A stretch of 64,000 nt of DNA from Methanooceanicella nereidis. GTDB taxonomy: Archaea; Halobacteriota; Methanocellia; Methanocellales; Methanocellaceae. Shown here piece by piece: positions 1-8,900 of the stretch (position 1 is its first letter; every line of letters starts with the position of its first letter). Made by a program: the position numbers and the translations under genes. The notes under the pieces are model-generated. The model worked only from the letters and a program-made list of their open reading frames with translations, was not told the origin of the DNA and searched no databases. Location: NCBI RefSeq assembly GCF_021023085.1, contig NZ_PGCK01000006.1, positions 62,001 to 126,000 on the forward strand. The letters run 5' to 3'.

Positions 1-139
1 GTCATTTTTTCGTACCTTGATCCGGGTACGCTCTTAACCGGTATGGGGTTTTGATTGATGATATAATACGTTTTTGGTTTGTTTAACAATATTATTTTGG
101 TTCTACTACGATTTTTGGGATGATGTTTTATTGTTTCTT

Positions 140-664
140 TCGGATGGCAGGTAGATACTAATTTCACAGAGACACAGAACCACTAAAATTTTTTTAGGAT
201 TTTTAAGGGCGCTAAAGCTCTAAGAAGTTACTCACCAAACCACTAATGCTCTAGTATCACAGTCAACGCACTAACGTCCCAAACGCCCGACTCAACGCTC
301 AAAGTGCACAAAGACACTAACGCTAAAACAAGGCCCGAACCTCCCCAAAGCACGAAAATTTAAACCACTGTTTGTGTCGTGCCTTATTGATCATCATTAT
401 ATCCGGTATGTTCGGTCGTGTTAAACGGAAACCGCGCTATTGAACTTTGGTGGTTTGGAGAGGTTCGGGTCTTGTTTTAGCGTTAGTGAATTAGAGAGTT
501 TAGTACGTTGAGTCGGGCGTTTGGGACGTTTGAGCGTTGACGGTGATACTAGAGCATTAGAGATTTCGTGAGTATGTTTTTGGTGCTTTAGAGACCTTAA
601 AAAATCATAAAAAAAATTAGTGGTTCTGTGTTTCTGTGAAATTAGTATCTACCTGCCATCCGAC
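140..664. repeat. Long imperfect palindrome (foldback element), copy 1
   Basis: The left end TCGGATGGCAGGTAG at 140 reappears as its reverse complement near 650-663. Between them the two arms stay complementary over most of about 250 bases each: CACAGAGACACAGAACCAC pairs with GTGGTTCTGTGTTTCTGTG, and the inner AACGCTAAAACAAG pairs with CTTGTTTTAGCGTT. The centre near 370-430 is unpaired. The same design occurs at 39534, 44856 and 55342. No credible reading frame is present. Nothing else was recognised between position 1 and the first gene. It could be a miniature foldback transposon or a structured non-coding RNA; the sequence alone does not decide. Confidence 0.85.
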
Positions 665-892
665 AGGCATAATTAAAAATTCCCAAAATCTAAGAAGAAC
701 CATAAAAATTAAAGAACAATATACTCATTTTCCTGTCGCAGTAAACACCTATTTCACGGAATCAAGATAAGCATACTTTATATAGCCATTTTAACGCGAA
801 GGTTTACTATGTCGCAGTACATATTTTTTTAATAAACAGGCAGTTATATATGAGATGCCAACAATCCTACTAGACATTGATTGGTGAGTTAT

Positions 893-2131
893 ATGGAAGC
901 TATGAGGGAGATTGAGCTAAAGGGTCATATTATCGACTCCTTTTTGCTGCCCAAAGTCTTCGACAAAGTAATGGATATGAACGGCGAGTTCGAGATAATA
1001 CAGTTCGACATCGGCAGGCAAAAGACCGACACGAGCTACGCTCGCCTTATGATAAAAGGAAGAGACCAGGATCACCTGGAGAACATAATAAGCGAACTAC
1101 ACAGGCTCGGGGCCCAGCTCCCGGAAGCCGAGGACGTAGTCACCGAGACCGCTATCAAGGATAGGGTAGTACCGAAAGGTTTCTATTCTACGACCAACCA
1201 TCCGACGTATGTTAAGATAAACGGGGAATGGAAGAAGGTAGAGAACCAGAAAATGGACGCCATGATAGTGATCACGGACGATCATGCCTTATGCACAACA
1301 ATAGGCCATATCAAGAAAGGCGACAGAGTAGTGGTCGGTAAGAAAGGCATACGTGTCATCCCGCCCGAAAGGCCGAGGGGGCACAGCATTTTTGAGTTCA
1401 TGGACAGCCAGGTATCCTCTGAAAGGCCTTCACAGTCACTGATAAAACAGATAGCCGAGGAGATACTGGAAGTAAAACAGGACGGCGGAAAGATCGTAAT
1501 AGTCGCCGGTCCCGCGGTAGTACATACCGGCGGGCAGCAGGCTCTTGCAGAGTTGATCAGGAACGGCTATGTGGACGTCCTGCTCGCAGGCAATGCGCTG
1601 GCAGTGCACGATATCGAGTATAACCTTTACGGCACATCGCTCGGGATGGACCTCAATACGGTAGAACTGGCTCCCGAGGGACATAAGCACCACATATATG
1701 CCATCAGCGAGATCTGCCGCGCAGGCTCTATAAAGGACGCGGTAGAGCAGGGGATCCTTACAGGCGGCATCATGTATGAATGTATCAAGAACAACGTGCC
1801 GTTCGTCCTCGCCGGGTCGATAAGGGACGACGGGCCGTTGCCTGACGTCATCACCGATACCATGAAAGCGCAGGACATGATGAGAAAGGCGATACAGGAC
1901 GCTGACATCGTGCTTATGATGTCTACGATGCTTCATTCGATCGCGACAGGGAACTGCCTGCCGTCGACCGTAAGAACGATCTGCGTGGACATCAATCCGG
2001 CTACCGTCACTAAACTCATGGACCGCGGCAGCGCCCAGGCCATCGGGATAGTCACGGATGTAGGAACGTTCCTGCCATGGCTTGCTGAAGAGCTGGCCCT
2101 GCTTAAAAAGCAAAAAGCCCAGGGCAAATGA
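893..2131 (+). CDS. TIGR00300 family protein (LOR/SDH-type, probable archaeal ornithine cyclodeaminase)
   Basis: The 412-residue protein matches the archaeal TIGR00300 family, named for its lysine-oxoglutarate reductase/saccharopine dehydrogenase-like region. Members of this family, and the C-terminal domain of cyanobacterial AgrE/ArgZ, have been reported to convert ornithine to proline with release of ammonia. The N-terminal part (about 1-100, beginning [12 protein letters not shown]) is the small domain. The C-terminal half carries the Rossmann-like stretch [17 protein letters not shown] and the conserved [21 protein letters not shown] at 893 is chosen over TTG 881 and GTG 884 because GGTGAG lies five bases upstream. 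The gene stands alone and ends in a clear terminator. The family assignment is firm; the exact reaction is inferred from relatives. Confidence 0.85.
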   Translation: MEAMREIELKGHIIDSFLLPKVFDKVMDMNGEFEIIQFDIGRQKTDTSYARLMIKGRDQDHLENIISELHRLGAQLPEAEDVVTETAIKDRVVPKGFYSTTNHPTYVKINGEWKKVENQKMDAMIVITDDHALCTTIGHIKKGDRVVVGKKGIRVIPPERPRGHSIFEFMDSQVSSERPSQSLIKQIAEEILEVKQDGGKIVIVAGPAVVHTGGQQALAELIRNGYVDVLLAGNALAVHDIEYNLYGTSLGMDLNTVELAPEGHKHHIYAISEICRAGSIKDAVEQGILTGGIMYECIKNNVPFVLAGSIRDDGPLPDVITDTMKAQDMMRKAIQDADIVLMMSTMLHSIATGNCLPSTVRTICVDINPATVTKLMDRGSAQAIGIVTDVGTFLPWLAEELALLKKQKAQGK

Positions 2132-2170
2132 GCTATAAGATGGGTGATCCCATCGCTCTTTTTTATTTTT
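2130..2170 (+). terminator. Intrinsic-type terminator after the TIGR00300 gene
   Basis: GATGGG (2139-2144) and CCCATC (2149-2154) form a stem around a TGAT loop. The outer bases GAGC and GCTC can extend it, and a T-rich run follows at 2158-2170. Confidence 0.7.
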
Positions 2171-2264
2171 CAAGCTTTTAAGTAAAATGATAGAATATTT
2201 ATATTATCCGAATTAAAAGAATGAATCCTTTCACCACTATATATTTTTTTAACCTATTTTTTAG

Positions 2265-4160
2265 TTAAACTTTATCGGCCTCTGGCAGGATCACAATAAA
2301 CCTGCTGCCTTTAGAAGGGTGTCCGGGGACCCGGTCCTCCACCCACACTTTCCCTTTAAAACCTTCCACAAGGGTCTTCACAATGTACAGGCCAAGCCCC
2401 TTACCGATCATTTCATGCCCTTTTTCTCCCCGCAAAAATATCTTGTTTTTTTGCCTGTCTGATATACCCGGACCATTATCATCTACGATGACCTTATAAT
2501 AGTCATTCCCCTCAGCATCAGTCTTTTCAAGCATTATGTCTATGACCAAAGGCTTATCCGGATTGGCATGTTTTATCGCGTTCCCCACGAGATTGTTAAA
2601 TATGTCCTTTACAAGTTCACTTGCGTATACATAACTCCCTTTTAAGGGCTTGTAAGTGATATTGATGTCCCTGCCCGGAACGTGTAAATAGTCTTCTTTA
2701 ACCTCTGTCAGTATTTTATCAAGGTCTACACGCTCAAGAGATAGAATATCTGTCTTGATCTGCTTTATCTTGCTAACGTTGCCTATAAGCCTTGAACTGT
2801 TCTTCAGGGTCTCTAACGGCTTTTCAATTAAAAAGCCGTTATCCTGTTCAAGTTTTCCTTCAAGGTCAATGATATCCAGGGATAGTTCAAGGAAACCCAT
2901 TGCTATCTGGTTCATATTGTTTATATCATGGCTCATAAGATCCACGTAAAGATCTGACTGGGCCTTGGCTTCCTCCAGCGCTTTTTCAGCGCATTTACGC
3001 TCATATATCTCGCCGATCAGTTTTGCAGAAGTTTGCAGCCGGTTCCTGGCGATGTCAATTATGAACTTAGGGCGCGACTCATATTCGTCGGCGAGTTTCT
3101 TAAGCTCCATAGCGTTAACATTATATTTTTTAGCTATTTCACCCAATTTTTTAGGGTCTTTTGGCGGGTCGCCATAACCGATGTTTATTGCGCCTACGAT
3201 CTCGTTTCCCGCCCGGATCGGGACACCGTACAGCCTGATGCCCCCGTGACATTCAATATCCACAGGCCTGCCCGTCTCAATGGCCACTTTTGCATTTTCT
3301 GTCCAGCATGATTCATGGCAAAGCCACTTTCCGCGTTCTAGCGCCTCCGTGTTAATATCAGTGTCGCAAAGGTCTCGTGAAGCCTTATCCAGGAACCTGC
3401 ACCAGCCTGAGCAAAATATTCCCTGCGCATAGTCACCGTTCTTTTCATATACTGCCGAAGAAGTATCAAGAAGGTCCAGAAAATCGCTTACGATATCGCT
3501 TAATATTTCTTCGCCAACAGAATCCAGTAGTTTACGACAGGTATTAAGCTCAAGCAGATTTCCGTATGGCGGCTCATACTTGTTCGATCTTTGACTGTTG
3601 ATCTTAGGTTCCACGCTTTTCTTTAATAGCCATTCTAGCCTTTTCAGCTCTTCTTCAGCTTTTTTGCGATCGGTAATATCGCGGATATGCTCGACGACGC
3701 CTACTACATTATCCCCGGTATCGATCAGGGGAAAAGAATGAATTTCAACCCATCCGTCTGTCCTGTCAGGTCGGATATAAGACGCAATGTGTGTCTGGAT
3801 GGTCTTTGTTTTCATGGCTTTAATGCAGGGACAGTTTTCACATGCTTCTTTTTTCCCATGATAAGCTTCAAAACACTTTTTGCCTAAAATAGGCATGCTA
3901 TGAGAGTACAATTCTTCCATTTTAGGATTTATCCTGATGATATTCAAATCCTTATCCAGGATACTGATACCGTCCTGGATACAGTTAAAAACGTTCTGAA
4001 GAAATTGTTCTCTATCATGAAGAGCCTTTTCGGCTTTTTTTCTTTCGATATCGGCTTCCTTAAGTACCGATAACTGCTCATGAAGCATTTTTAGCTCATT
4101 AAGCAAAAGATCTTTAGAACCATTACTATCCGGGCTATCCCCACCTGAACCTGAACACAT
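2265..4160 (-). CDS. PAS-PocR sensor histidine kinase
   Basis: This is a soluble 631-residue sensor kinase with no predicted membrane segment. The order is a short coiled region (about 15-45), a PAS domain (about 45-165, ending in the PAC-like [20 protein letters not shown]), a PocR-type ligand domain (about 200-385, with [20 protein letters not shown] and several cysteines that could bind a ligand or metal), then a kinase core. The phosphoacceptor box [10 protein letters not shown] lies near residue 408, the N-box [10 protein letters not shown] near 520, the G1 box DDNGPGIS near 563 and the G2 box GKGLGLYIV near 588, so the catalytic parts look intact. No response regulator is adjacent, so the partner is unknown. 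PocR domains are known to sense small organic ligands; the ligand here cannot be read. Confidence 0.9.
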   Translation of the reverse strand: MCSGSGGDSPDSNGSKDLLLNELKMLHEQLSVLKEADIERKKAEKALHDREQFLQNVFNCIQDGISILDKDLNIIRINPKMEELYSHSMPILGKKCFEAYHGKKEACENCPCIKAMKTKTIQTHIASYIRPDRTDGWVEIHSFPLIDTGDNVVGVVEHIRDITDRKKAEEELKRLEWLLKKSVEPKINSQRSNKYEPPYGNLLELNTCRKLLDSVGEEILSDIVSDFLDLLDTSSAVYEKNGDYAQGIFCSGWCRFLDKASRDLCDTDINTEALERGKWLCHESCWTENAKVAIETGRPVDIECHGGIRLYGVPIRAGNEIVGAINIGYGDPPKDPKKLGEIAKKYNVNAMELKKLADEYESRPKFIIDIARNRLQTSAKLIGEIYERKCAEKALEEAKAQSDLYVDLMSHDINNMNQIAMGFLELSLDIIDLEGKLEQDNGFLIEKPLETLKNSSRLIGNVSKIKQIKTDILSLERVDLDKILTEVKEDYLHVPGRDINITYKPLKGSYVYASELVKDIFNNLVGNAIKHANPDKPLVIDIMLEKTDAEGNDYYKVIVDDNGPGISDRQKNKIFLRGEKGHEMIGKGLGLYIVKTLVEGFKGKVWVEDRVPGHPSKGSRFIVILPEADKV

Positions 4161-4287
4161 CGGTCATCGCAGTTTTAGTTGTATATTCTCAATAATATAA
4201 AACGTTGAGGGTAAACATATGACAGGTAATCGCCGTTTGAACGAATATAATAGTTTGTAAAAAAAAGAAAAAAAGGAAAAGGAAGAT

Positions 4288-4386
4288 CTAATCCTTACTT
4301 GTCATGGTCTTGTAGAGGAAGTATGCAGAACCTCCCCACAGGACCGTTGCTCCGAAAAGGAACATTAAAATGGCTGATAGTTCCAT
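4288..4386 (-). CDS. MetS-like small subunit of NSS amino-acid transporter
   Basis: A 32-residue reading frame starts at ATG 4386, 12 bases after the stop of the NSS transporter gene and directly behind a strong AAGGAGGATC ribosome-binding site. The product MELSAILMFLFGATVLWGG continues with AYFLYKTM and ends in a short charged tail, giving a single membrane helix with a Gly-rich middle. This is the form of the methionine/alanine import NSS transporter small subunit family, represented by MetS, which is needed with MetP for methionine uptake in Corynebacterium. It is co-transcribed with the transporter, which it probably stabilises or activates. Confidence 0.85.
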   Translation of the reverse strand: MELSAILMFLFGATVLWGGSAYFLYKTMTSKD

Positions 4387-4398
4387 CTTTGATCCTCC

Positions 4399-5982
4399 TT
4401 AGGCATCGACGCCCGAGTCACTTTTTGTAATCTTTCCCTGCTTGCCGTTCATATCGGACTCGTCGTCATTCTGCTCCTTCTCTACAAACTCATCCCAGGA
4501 TTCGACCTTCTTAGGCCACGGAAGGAACGGAAGCGCGAAGGATACTATGAAGCTTAACGCCACGACTCCAAGACCAAGGTAAAGGTATATCCACTCATAT
4601 CCGCCATAACCTTCTGACAGGAAGGTCAGTGTATACTGAGCGAGTATGACCAGAAGGATCAAGGGTGCTATTATGCCTACGACATACTTCCAGAGCTTTC
4701 CGATCTTGAGCTCCGACCTGCTGTCGATATATGTTACGAGCTTGTCTCCTTTACATATCCATATCGCGACGAGCACTTCAAGGATGCCCACGATGAGGAG
4801 CATATATTTCGAGAAGAAGTAATCCACTATATCCAGCCAGTAGAGACCTCCCTTTGTCGTATAAATCAAGCCGCAAAGTAGACCGCATATTGTTACCGCG
4901 ACAACCGCCTTGCGCCTGGATACGTTAAACTTATCCATGACAGAGGACGTCACTGACTCTAAGAGGGATGCGGACGAGGATATTCCTGCGATTATCAGGC
5001 AGAAGAAGAAAACTGCCGCAAGTATCTCTCCTCCGACAGGCATTAACGAAAGCGCCTGCGGGAATACGATGAACGCGAGACCAATGCTCTGTGCGACGAC
5101 TTCTTCGAAAGGTACGCCTTTTGACACCGCCATATAGCCCAGCGTTCCGAAAACCGCGAATCCTGCCAGGAATGAGAAACCGCTGTCCATCAGTGATATA
5201 ATGAACGCATTTCTGGTTATGTCGGATTTCTTCGGCAGATAGCTGGAGTATGCTATCATGATACCGAATCCAAGGCTAAGCGAGAAGAACACCTGCCCAC
5301 ATGCGTCGATCCATATCTGCACGTCTGTCAGTTTAGAAAAGTCAGGCGTCAGGTACCACTCGATACCCTCCATTCCACCGACAAGGGTGACACCCCTTAT
5401 TACCAGAGCCAGTATAAGTACGAACAATATAGGCATGAAGACCTTCATGGTTTTTTCAAGCCCTTCCTTAACACCAGAATTGACAATGATGAAGTTGATC
5501 AGCCAGACAGCTACGACAGCGATAAGGACACTGACCGAAAAGCCTCCGAGCACACCGGGGCCGGCTGAAAGCTCTAATATATCATTAAAGAAGAATCCTT
5601 CGAAATCAGTCGGGAACCCGCCAAGTAATATCTTTAAAAGATAAACGGCGCCCCACCCTATAATGATCATATAATAGGTCAGGATAACGAAGCCTGCCAT
5701 GACCCCGAGCCATCCAATCCATTCGGAACCCTTCGCCTTTAACCTCTTTAATGCAAGAGGGGCGGAGCCTTTGGTCGAATGACCGAGAACTAATTCCAGC
5801 ATCATTACTGTGATACCGACCAGTATCAATGCGGTGAAATAAGGGATCAAGAATGCCCCTCCACCGTTACTATACGTCATATATGGGAATCTCCATATAT
5901 TGCCCAGGCCTATCGCCGAACCTACTGCGGCCAGGATAAAGCCCAGTTTTGTACCCCACATTTCTCGTGCGATAACAATCAC
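4399..5982 (-). CDS. Sodium-dependent NSS-family amino-acid symporter (MetP-like)
   Basis: A polytopic membrane protein of the neurotransmitter:sodium symporter family. The family signature in TM1 is present (GFILAAVGSAIGLGNIWRF) and is followed by the conserved GGGAFLIPYF. The length of about 527 residues with roughly 12 hydrophobic helices fits the family. It should import an amino acid, perhaps methionine or alanine given the downstream MetS-like gene, driven by sodium. The start is uncertain: GTG at 5982 puts the N-terminus seven or eight residues before the conserved WGTKLGF, as is usual; ATG 5961 is an alternative, and the longest frame extends to 6027 but adds an atypical N-terminus. 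The last 30 residues are hydrophilic and acidic. Confidence 0.88.
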   Translation of the reverse strand: MIVIAREMWGTKLGFILAAVGSAIGLGNIWRFPYMTYSNGGGAFLIPYFTALILVGITVMMLELVLGHSTKGSAPLALKRLKAKGSEWIGWLGVMAGFVILTYYMIIIGWGAVYLLKILLGGFPTDFEGFFFNDILELSAGPGVLGGFSVSVLIAVVAVWLINFIIVNSGVKEGLEKTMKVFMPILFVLILALVIRGVTLVGGMEGIEWYLTPDFSKLTDVQIWIDACGQVFFSLSLGFGIMIAYSSYLPKKSDITRNAFIISLMDSGFSFLAGFAVFGTLGYMAVSKGVPFEEVVAQSIGLAFIVFPQALSLMPVGGEILAAVFFFCLIIAGISSSASLLESVTSSVMDKFNVSRRKAVVAVTICGLLCGLIYTTKGGLYWLDIVDYFFSKYMLLIVGILEVLVAIWICKGDKLVTYIDSRSELKIGKLWKYVVGIIAPLILLVILAQYTLTFLSEGYGGYEWIYLYLGLGVVALSFIVSFALPFLPWPKKVESWDEFVEKEQNDDESDMNGKQGKITKSDSGVDA

Positions 5983-6027
5983 CTCAAATTTCAACCATAC
6001 AGGGTAATAGCTTACTTGCCATGCCAT

Positions 6028-6460
6028 AGCATGACAGTGATTTACTGCCTTATCCCTGTACTGTAAATAATTTACCTAAAACTATGAAATAACATATAAA
6101 ATTTTTGCTTGGAAGGTATTATTTTATAATATGTTTAGATATTTTTTTGATTTTTATTCACTTTTATATCCCGATAAATGAAAAATATGTTATTTACTAT
6201 TATTTGACATAATTATGGCAGAAATCGAGAGATACGATTTTTGTAGGCAAATATTGTCCAGGTTATAATTTATATAGTTAGCGTTAAGCGAATGAAATTA
6301 TAAAGACACAAAAATAATAACCAGGAATTATAAAACTGGTATGTTTTTATCCATTCAAAAAGGATATCACATAATTGAAAGATCAAACATATGGAATACA
6401 CATCATCCAGAATAGAAATGCTAATAAGAAACCTGGAAGATTCATTTAAAAAAATTTTAA
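6028..6460. other. AT-rich intergenic region upstream of the NSS transporter
   Basis: About 430 bases lie between the transporter start and tRNA-Pro. The region is AT-rich and contains several TATA-like stretches, such as TTTATATAG near 6268. No reading frame or hairpin worth naming was seen. Confidence 0.4.
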
Positions 6461-6535
6461 TGGGGCCACCCGAATTTGAATCGGGGTCTCAAGACCCCCA
6501 GTCTTGAAGGATGGACCAGTCTACCCTATGGCCCC
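6461..6535 (-). tRNA. tRNA-Pro (anticodon GGG)
   Basis: Read on the minus strand the gene starts GGGGCCATAGGG and ends GGTGGCCCCA. The acceptor stem GGGGCCA/TGGCCCC is perfect. The anticodon stem CAAGA/TCTTG encloses the loop CTGGGGG, giving anticodon GGG (Pro, reading CCC/CCU). The T arm is CCCGA-TTCAAAT-TCGGG. The variable loop appears to be four bases. The 3' CCA is not encoded, as is common in archaea. Confidence 0.93.
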
Positions 6536-6921
6536 ATGTTGTAATAATAGAACGTAGTCTAAAATAACTTCAACATATATATCATTTTTGATTCCTGATA
6601 ATATAGATAACCTTAAGATATAAACGTTAAAGCCCGGATCCATCAATGATAAACCCAGTATAGACCATGACGGTGATAATATTATTTTAACTTAAAGCCT
6701 CTGCCCTATAAATTATAAAATTATTTATCCATTGACATTATCATCTATATAAATTAAAAAGCTAAACGATAATAATAAATAAGTACAAAAACTATAATGT
6801 TATTCTTAAAGGATGAAATCGATTTAGAGTTAGCTTCTGGCGTGAGAAATGCCAGCTTTACCATATATCACTCATTAAACGCCTCACCTCCGCACTCTTA
6901 AATTAAAGTTCGTGATCATAA
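6536..6921. other. Intergenic region with leader hairpin before the Lrp-type gene
   Basis: This stretch has no gene. It holds an AT-rich promoter-like region (TTATAAAATTATTTAT near 6711-6726). A small hairpin lies at 6837-6855, CTGGC-GTGAGAAAT-GCCAG, about 65 bases before the regulator start. A similar CTGGCG-GAGAA core occurs near 11442 in front of another small gene. Confidence 0.4.
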
Positions 6922-7488
6922 ATGACCGATATTGACCTCGATGATAAGGACAGAAAGATAATCGCACTGTTCAAGAATGACCCGGATATCTCCCAGATAG
7001 ATATAGCGGAAAAAGTCGGACTTTCCCAGCCATCAGTGGGGGCGAGAGTCAGCAAGCTAAAACAATCCGGCATACTGTCCACGGTCATCGGCATGAATTT
7101 TAAGAAGGTCGGGCTAAGCCTGGCAAAGGTCGATATAACGACCAAGAATTCGATCGATATTATAAACATGTTCAAGGAATGCCCATATTTCCTTAACGGA
7201 TTCATCGTATCGGGACAATCGAACCTGTGCCTGTTTCTGATAGCTGAAAACATATCCACTATAGAGGCCATTGTCGACAGGCATATCAGAAGCGACCCTT
7301 CTGTCATGAACGTGGAACTGGGCATTGTGATAGCGCCTGTTACGGACATGGTAATGCCGGTCAAGATGCATTATGAAAAATCGGATTCATCGCCATGCGG
7401 CATAGACTGCGCCTCATGCCAGTACTTTGCCTGCGATAGATGCCTGGGATGTCCGATAACGGATAACTATAAGGGCAAGTTCTGGTAG
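6922..7488 (+). CDS. Lrp/AsnC-type transcriptional regulator with cysteine-rich C-terminal tail
   Basis: Residues 1-60 form an Lrp/AsnC winged helix-turn-helix (LDDKDRKIIALFKNDPDISQ, then IAEKVGLSQPSVGARVSKLK). Residues 65-150 resemble the Lrp effector domain (RAM-like). The last 35 residues add CGIDCASCQYFACDRCLGC, six cysteines spaced C-x3-C-x2-C-x4-C-x2-C-x2-C, not part of ordinary Lrp proteins. The tail resembles the DUF3795-like cysteine motif and could bind an Fe-S cluster or zinc, which would make this a redox- or metal-responsive regulator. It is convergent with the thioredoxin reductase/glutaredoxin pair, which is suggestive but does not prove a target. Confidence 0.85.
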   Translation: MTDIDLDDKDRKIIALFKNDPDISQIDIAEKVGLSQPSVGARVSKLKQSGILSTVIGMNFKKVGLSLAKVDITTKNSIDIINMFKECPYFLNGFIVSGQSNLCLFLIAENISTIEAIVDRHIRSDPSVMNVELGIVIAPVTDMVMPVKMHYEKSDSSPCGIDCASCQYFACDRCLGCPITDNYKGKFW

Positions 7489-7572
7489 CCATATAGTTCG
7501 TTAGTTTAAAAAACGAAAAACATTTTTTAGACACTAGTCGACTTTGTGTTAAAAAGGTTTTTAATATTGAAC

Positions 7573-8487
7573 TTATTTCAAGGTCGTTATATAGGAGTAC
7601 GCGGCCATTGCTGCTTTAGCCCCTTCGCCTGCGGCTACCACTATCTGTTTTTGAGGTACGTCAGTAACGTCGCCACATGCGAATATGCCCTTTATGCTCG
7701 TGTTGCAAAATTCGTCGATAACGATCTCTCCGCGCTCATTAAACTCAACAAGCCCCTTTATGAACCCGGTATTTGGAAGAAGCCCTATCTCTACGAACAC
7801 TCCGCTCACATCGATAGTCTCTACATTGCCGGTATCTCTTGACCTGATGTTGATCTTCTCCACAAGATCGCTTCCCAGTATCCTTTCCACGGTATATCCT
7901 TTAAAAACGGTCACATTGTCGCTGGCCATTATTTTATCGACGATCATTTTGTCGGCCTTAATCGTGCTCCTGACGACCATATACACTTTACTGGCTATGT
8001 TACTCAGGTCCAGGACTGCTTCGCCTGCAGAGTTCCCGCCCCCTACGACCGCTACATCGGCTCCGGCAAATAACGGGGCGTCGCAGGTGGTGCAATAGCT
8101 TACGCCTTTATTCTTGAACTCCTCCTCGCCGGGAACGCCCATCTCTCTCCAGTGAGACCCGGAGGCGATAATGACGGCAAGGGACTCGAATATGCCCCCG
8201 TCTTCGGTCTTTACGGCGAACTTACCATCGGACGGCACTATATTTGACACTCTTTTCAGGTCCGCAGAAATGCCCAGGCTTTCCATCTGCTCCCTCATTT
8301 TAGAGGTAAGCTCAGGGCCGGTCAGTGATTTATACCCGGGATAGTTCTCAACGCTATCGGTCTTGGACATCTGTCCGCCGACAGAGTCGCTGATCACCTT
8401 TACGTTCAAGCCTTTTCTTTTTGCATAAATAGCGGCGGTCATACCCGAAGGTCCCGCGCCTACGATTATAAGGTCAAGCATTTCCAT
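7573..8487 (-). CDS. trxB: Thioredoxin reductase (FAD/NADPH type)
   Basis: At 304 residues it has the usual length of a low-molecular-weight thioredoxin reductase. The FAD-binding GAGPSGMTAAIYAKR is at the N-terminus, the redox-active CTTC near residue 131, the NAD(P)H-binding GGGNSAGEAVLDL follows it, and the C-terminal FAD motif GIFACGDVTDVPQKQ is present. It transfers electrons from a nicotinamide (or, in some methanogens, another donor) to a small thiol protein. The glutaredoxin-like gene just upstream, 43 bases away, is the likely partner. ATG 8487 and ATG 8481 are both possible starts. Confidence 0.93.
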   Translation of the reverse strand: MEMLDLIIVGAGPSGMTAAIYAKRKGLNVKVISDSVGGQMSKTDSVENYPGYKSLTGPELTSKMREQMESLGISADLKRVSNIVPSDGKFAVKTEDGGIFESLAVIIASGSHWREMGVPGEEEFKNKGVSYCTTCDAPLFAGADVAVVGGGNSAGEAVLDLSNIASKVYMVVRSTIKADKMIVDKIMASDNVTVFKGYTVERILGSDLVEKINIRSRDTGNVETIDVSGVFVEIGLLPNTGFIKGLVEFNERGEIVIDEFCNTSIKGIFACGDVTDVPQKQIVVAAGEGAKAAMAAYSYITTLK

Positions 8488-8530
8488 ATTATACCATATA
8501 GACTATTGCCCCGGGAAGATAAAAAATTTT

Positions 8531-8803
8531 TCAGACTTCTATGGACACGCTCGATAGAAGCTTGTTAAGCTTGGGCACGTTGAACCCGATCATCACCTGA
8601 TCCCCGATGACCACAAGCGGAGTTATCCGGATGCCATATTTTTTTGCCATCTCATCCAGAGCTTCCTTATTTTTAACGACATCAATGTCCTCATAAGGAA
8701 TGTTATTCCTGTCAAGATAGTCCTTCAAGCTGTTACATTCAGGGCAAGTCGGCTGCGTATATACCTTGACTTTATGCTGAGAGATCTTACCGGATTTCTT
8801 CAT
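8531..8803 (-). CDS. Glutaredoxin/NrdH-like redox protein
   Basis: A 90-residue thioredoxin-fold protein with the active-site motif QPTCPECNSLKDYL, the cis-proline RITPLVVIGD and the C-terminal GFNVPKLNKLL, as in glutaredoxin/NrdH-type proteins. It should be reduced by the downstream thioredoxin reductase and in turn reduce ribonucleotide reductase or protein disulfides. ATG 8803 is preferred over 8809 because GAGG lies six bases before it. Confidence 0.88.
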   Translation of the reverse strand: MKKSGKISQHKVKVYTQPTCPECNSLKDYLDRNNIPYEDIDVVKNKEALDEMAKKYGIRITPLVVIGDQVMIGFNVPKLNKLLSSVSIEV

Positions 8804-8900
8804 AAACATCCTCGATTATTATTGTTGCTTATTTATTATAAATATGATTATAAAGAACCTTTCCGCGAAGATAACGGTCACGGTACAATCATATAATGTA

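Noticed and set aside
1436-2173. Long open frame (245 codons) on the minus strand opposite the TIGR00300 gene
   Set aside because: It is antisense to a strongly supported gene, has a residue composition typical of a shadow frame (many His/Arg) and no ribosome-binding site.
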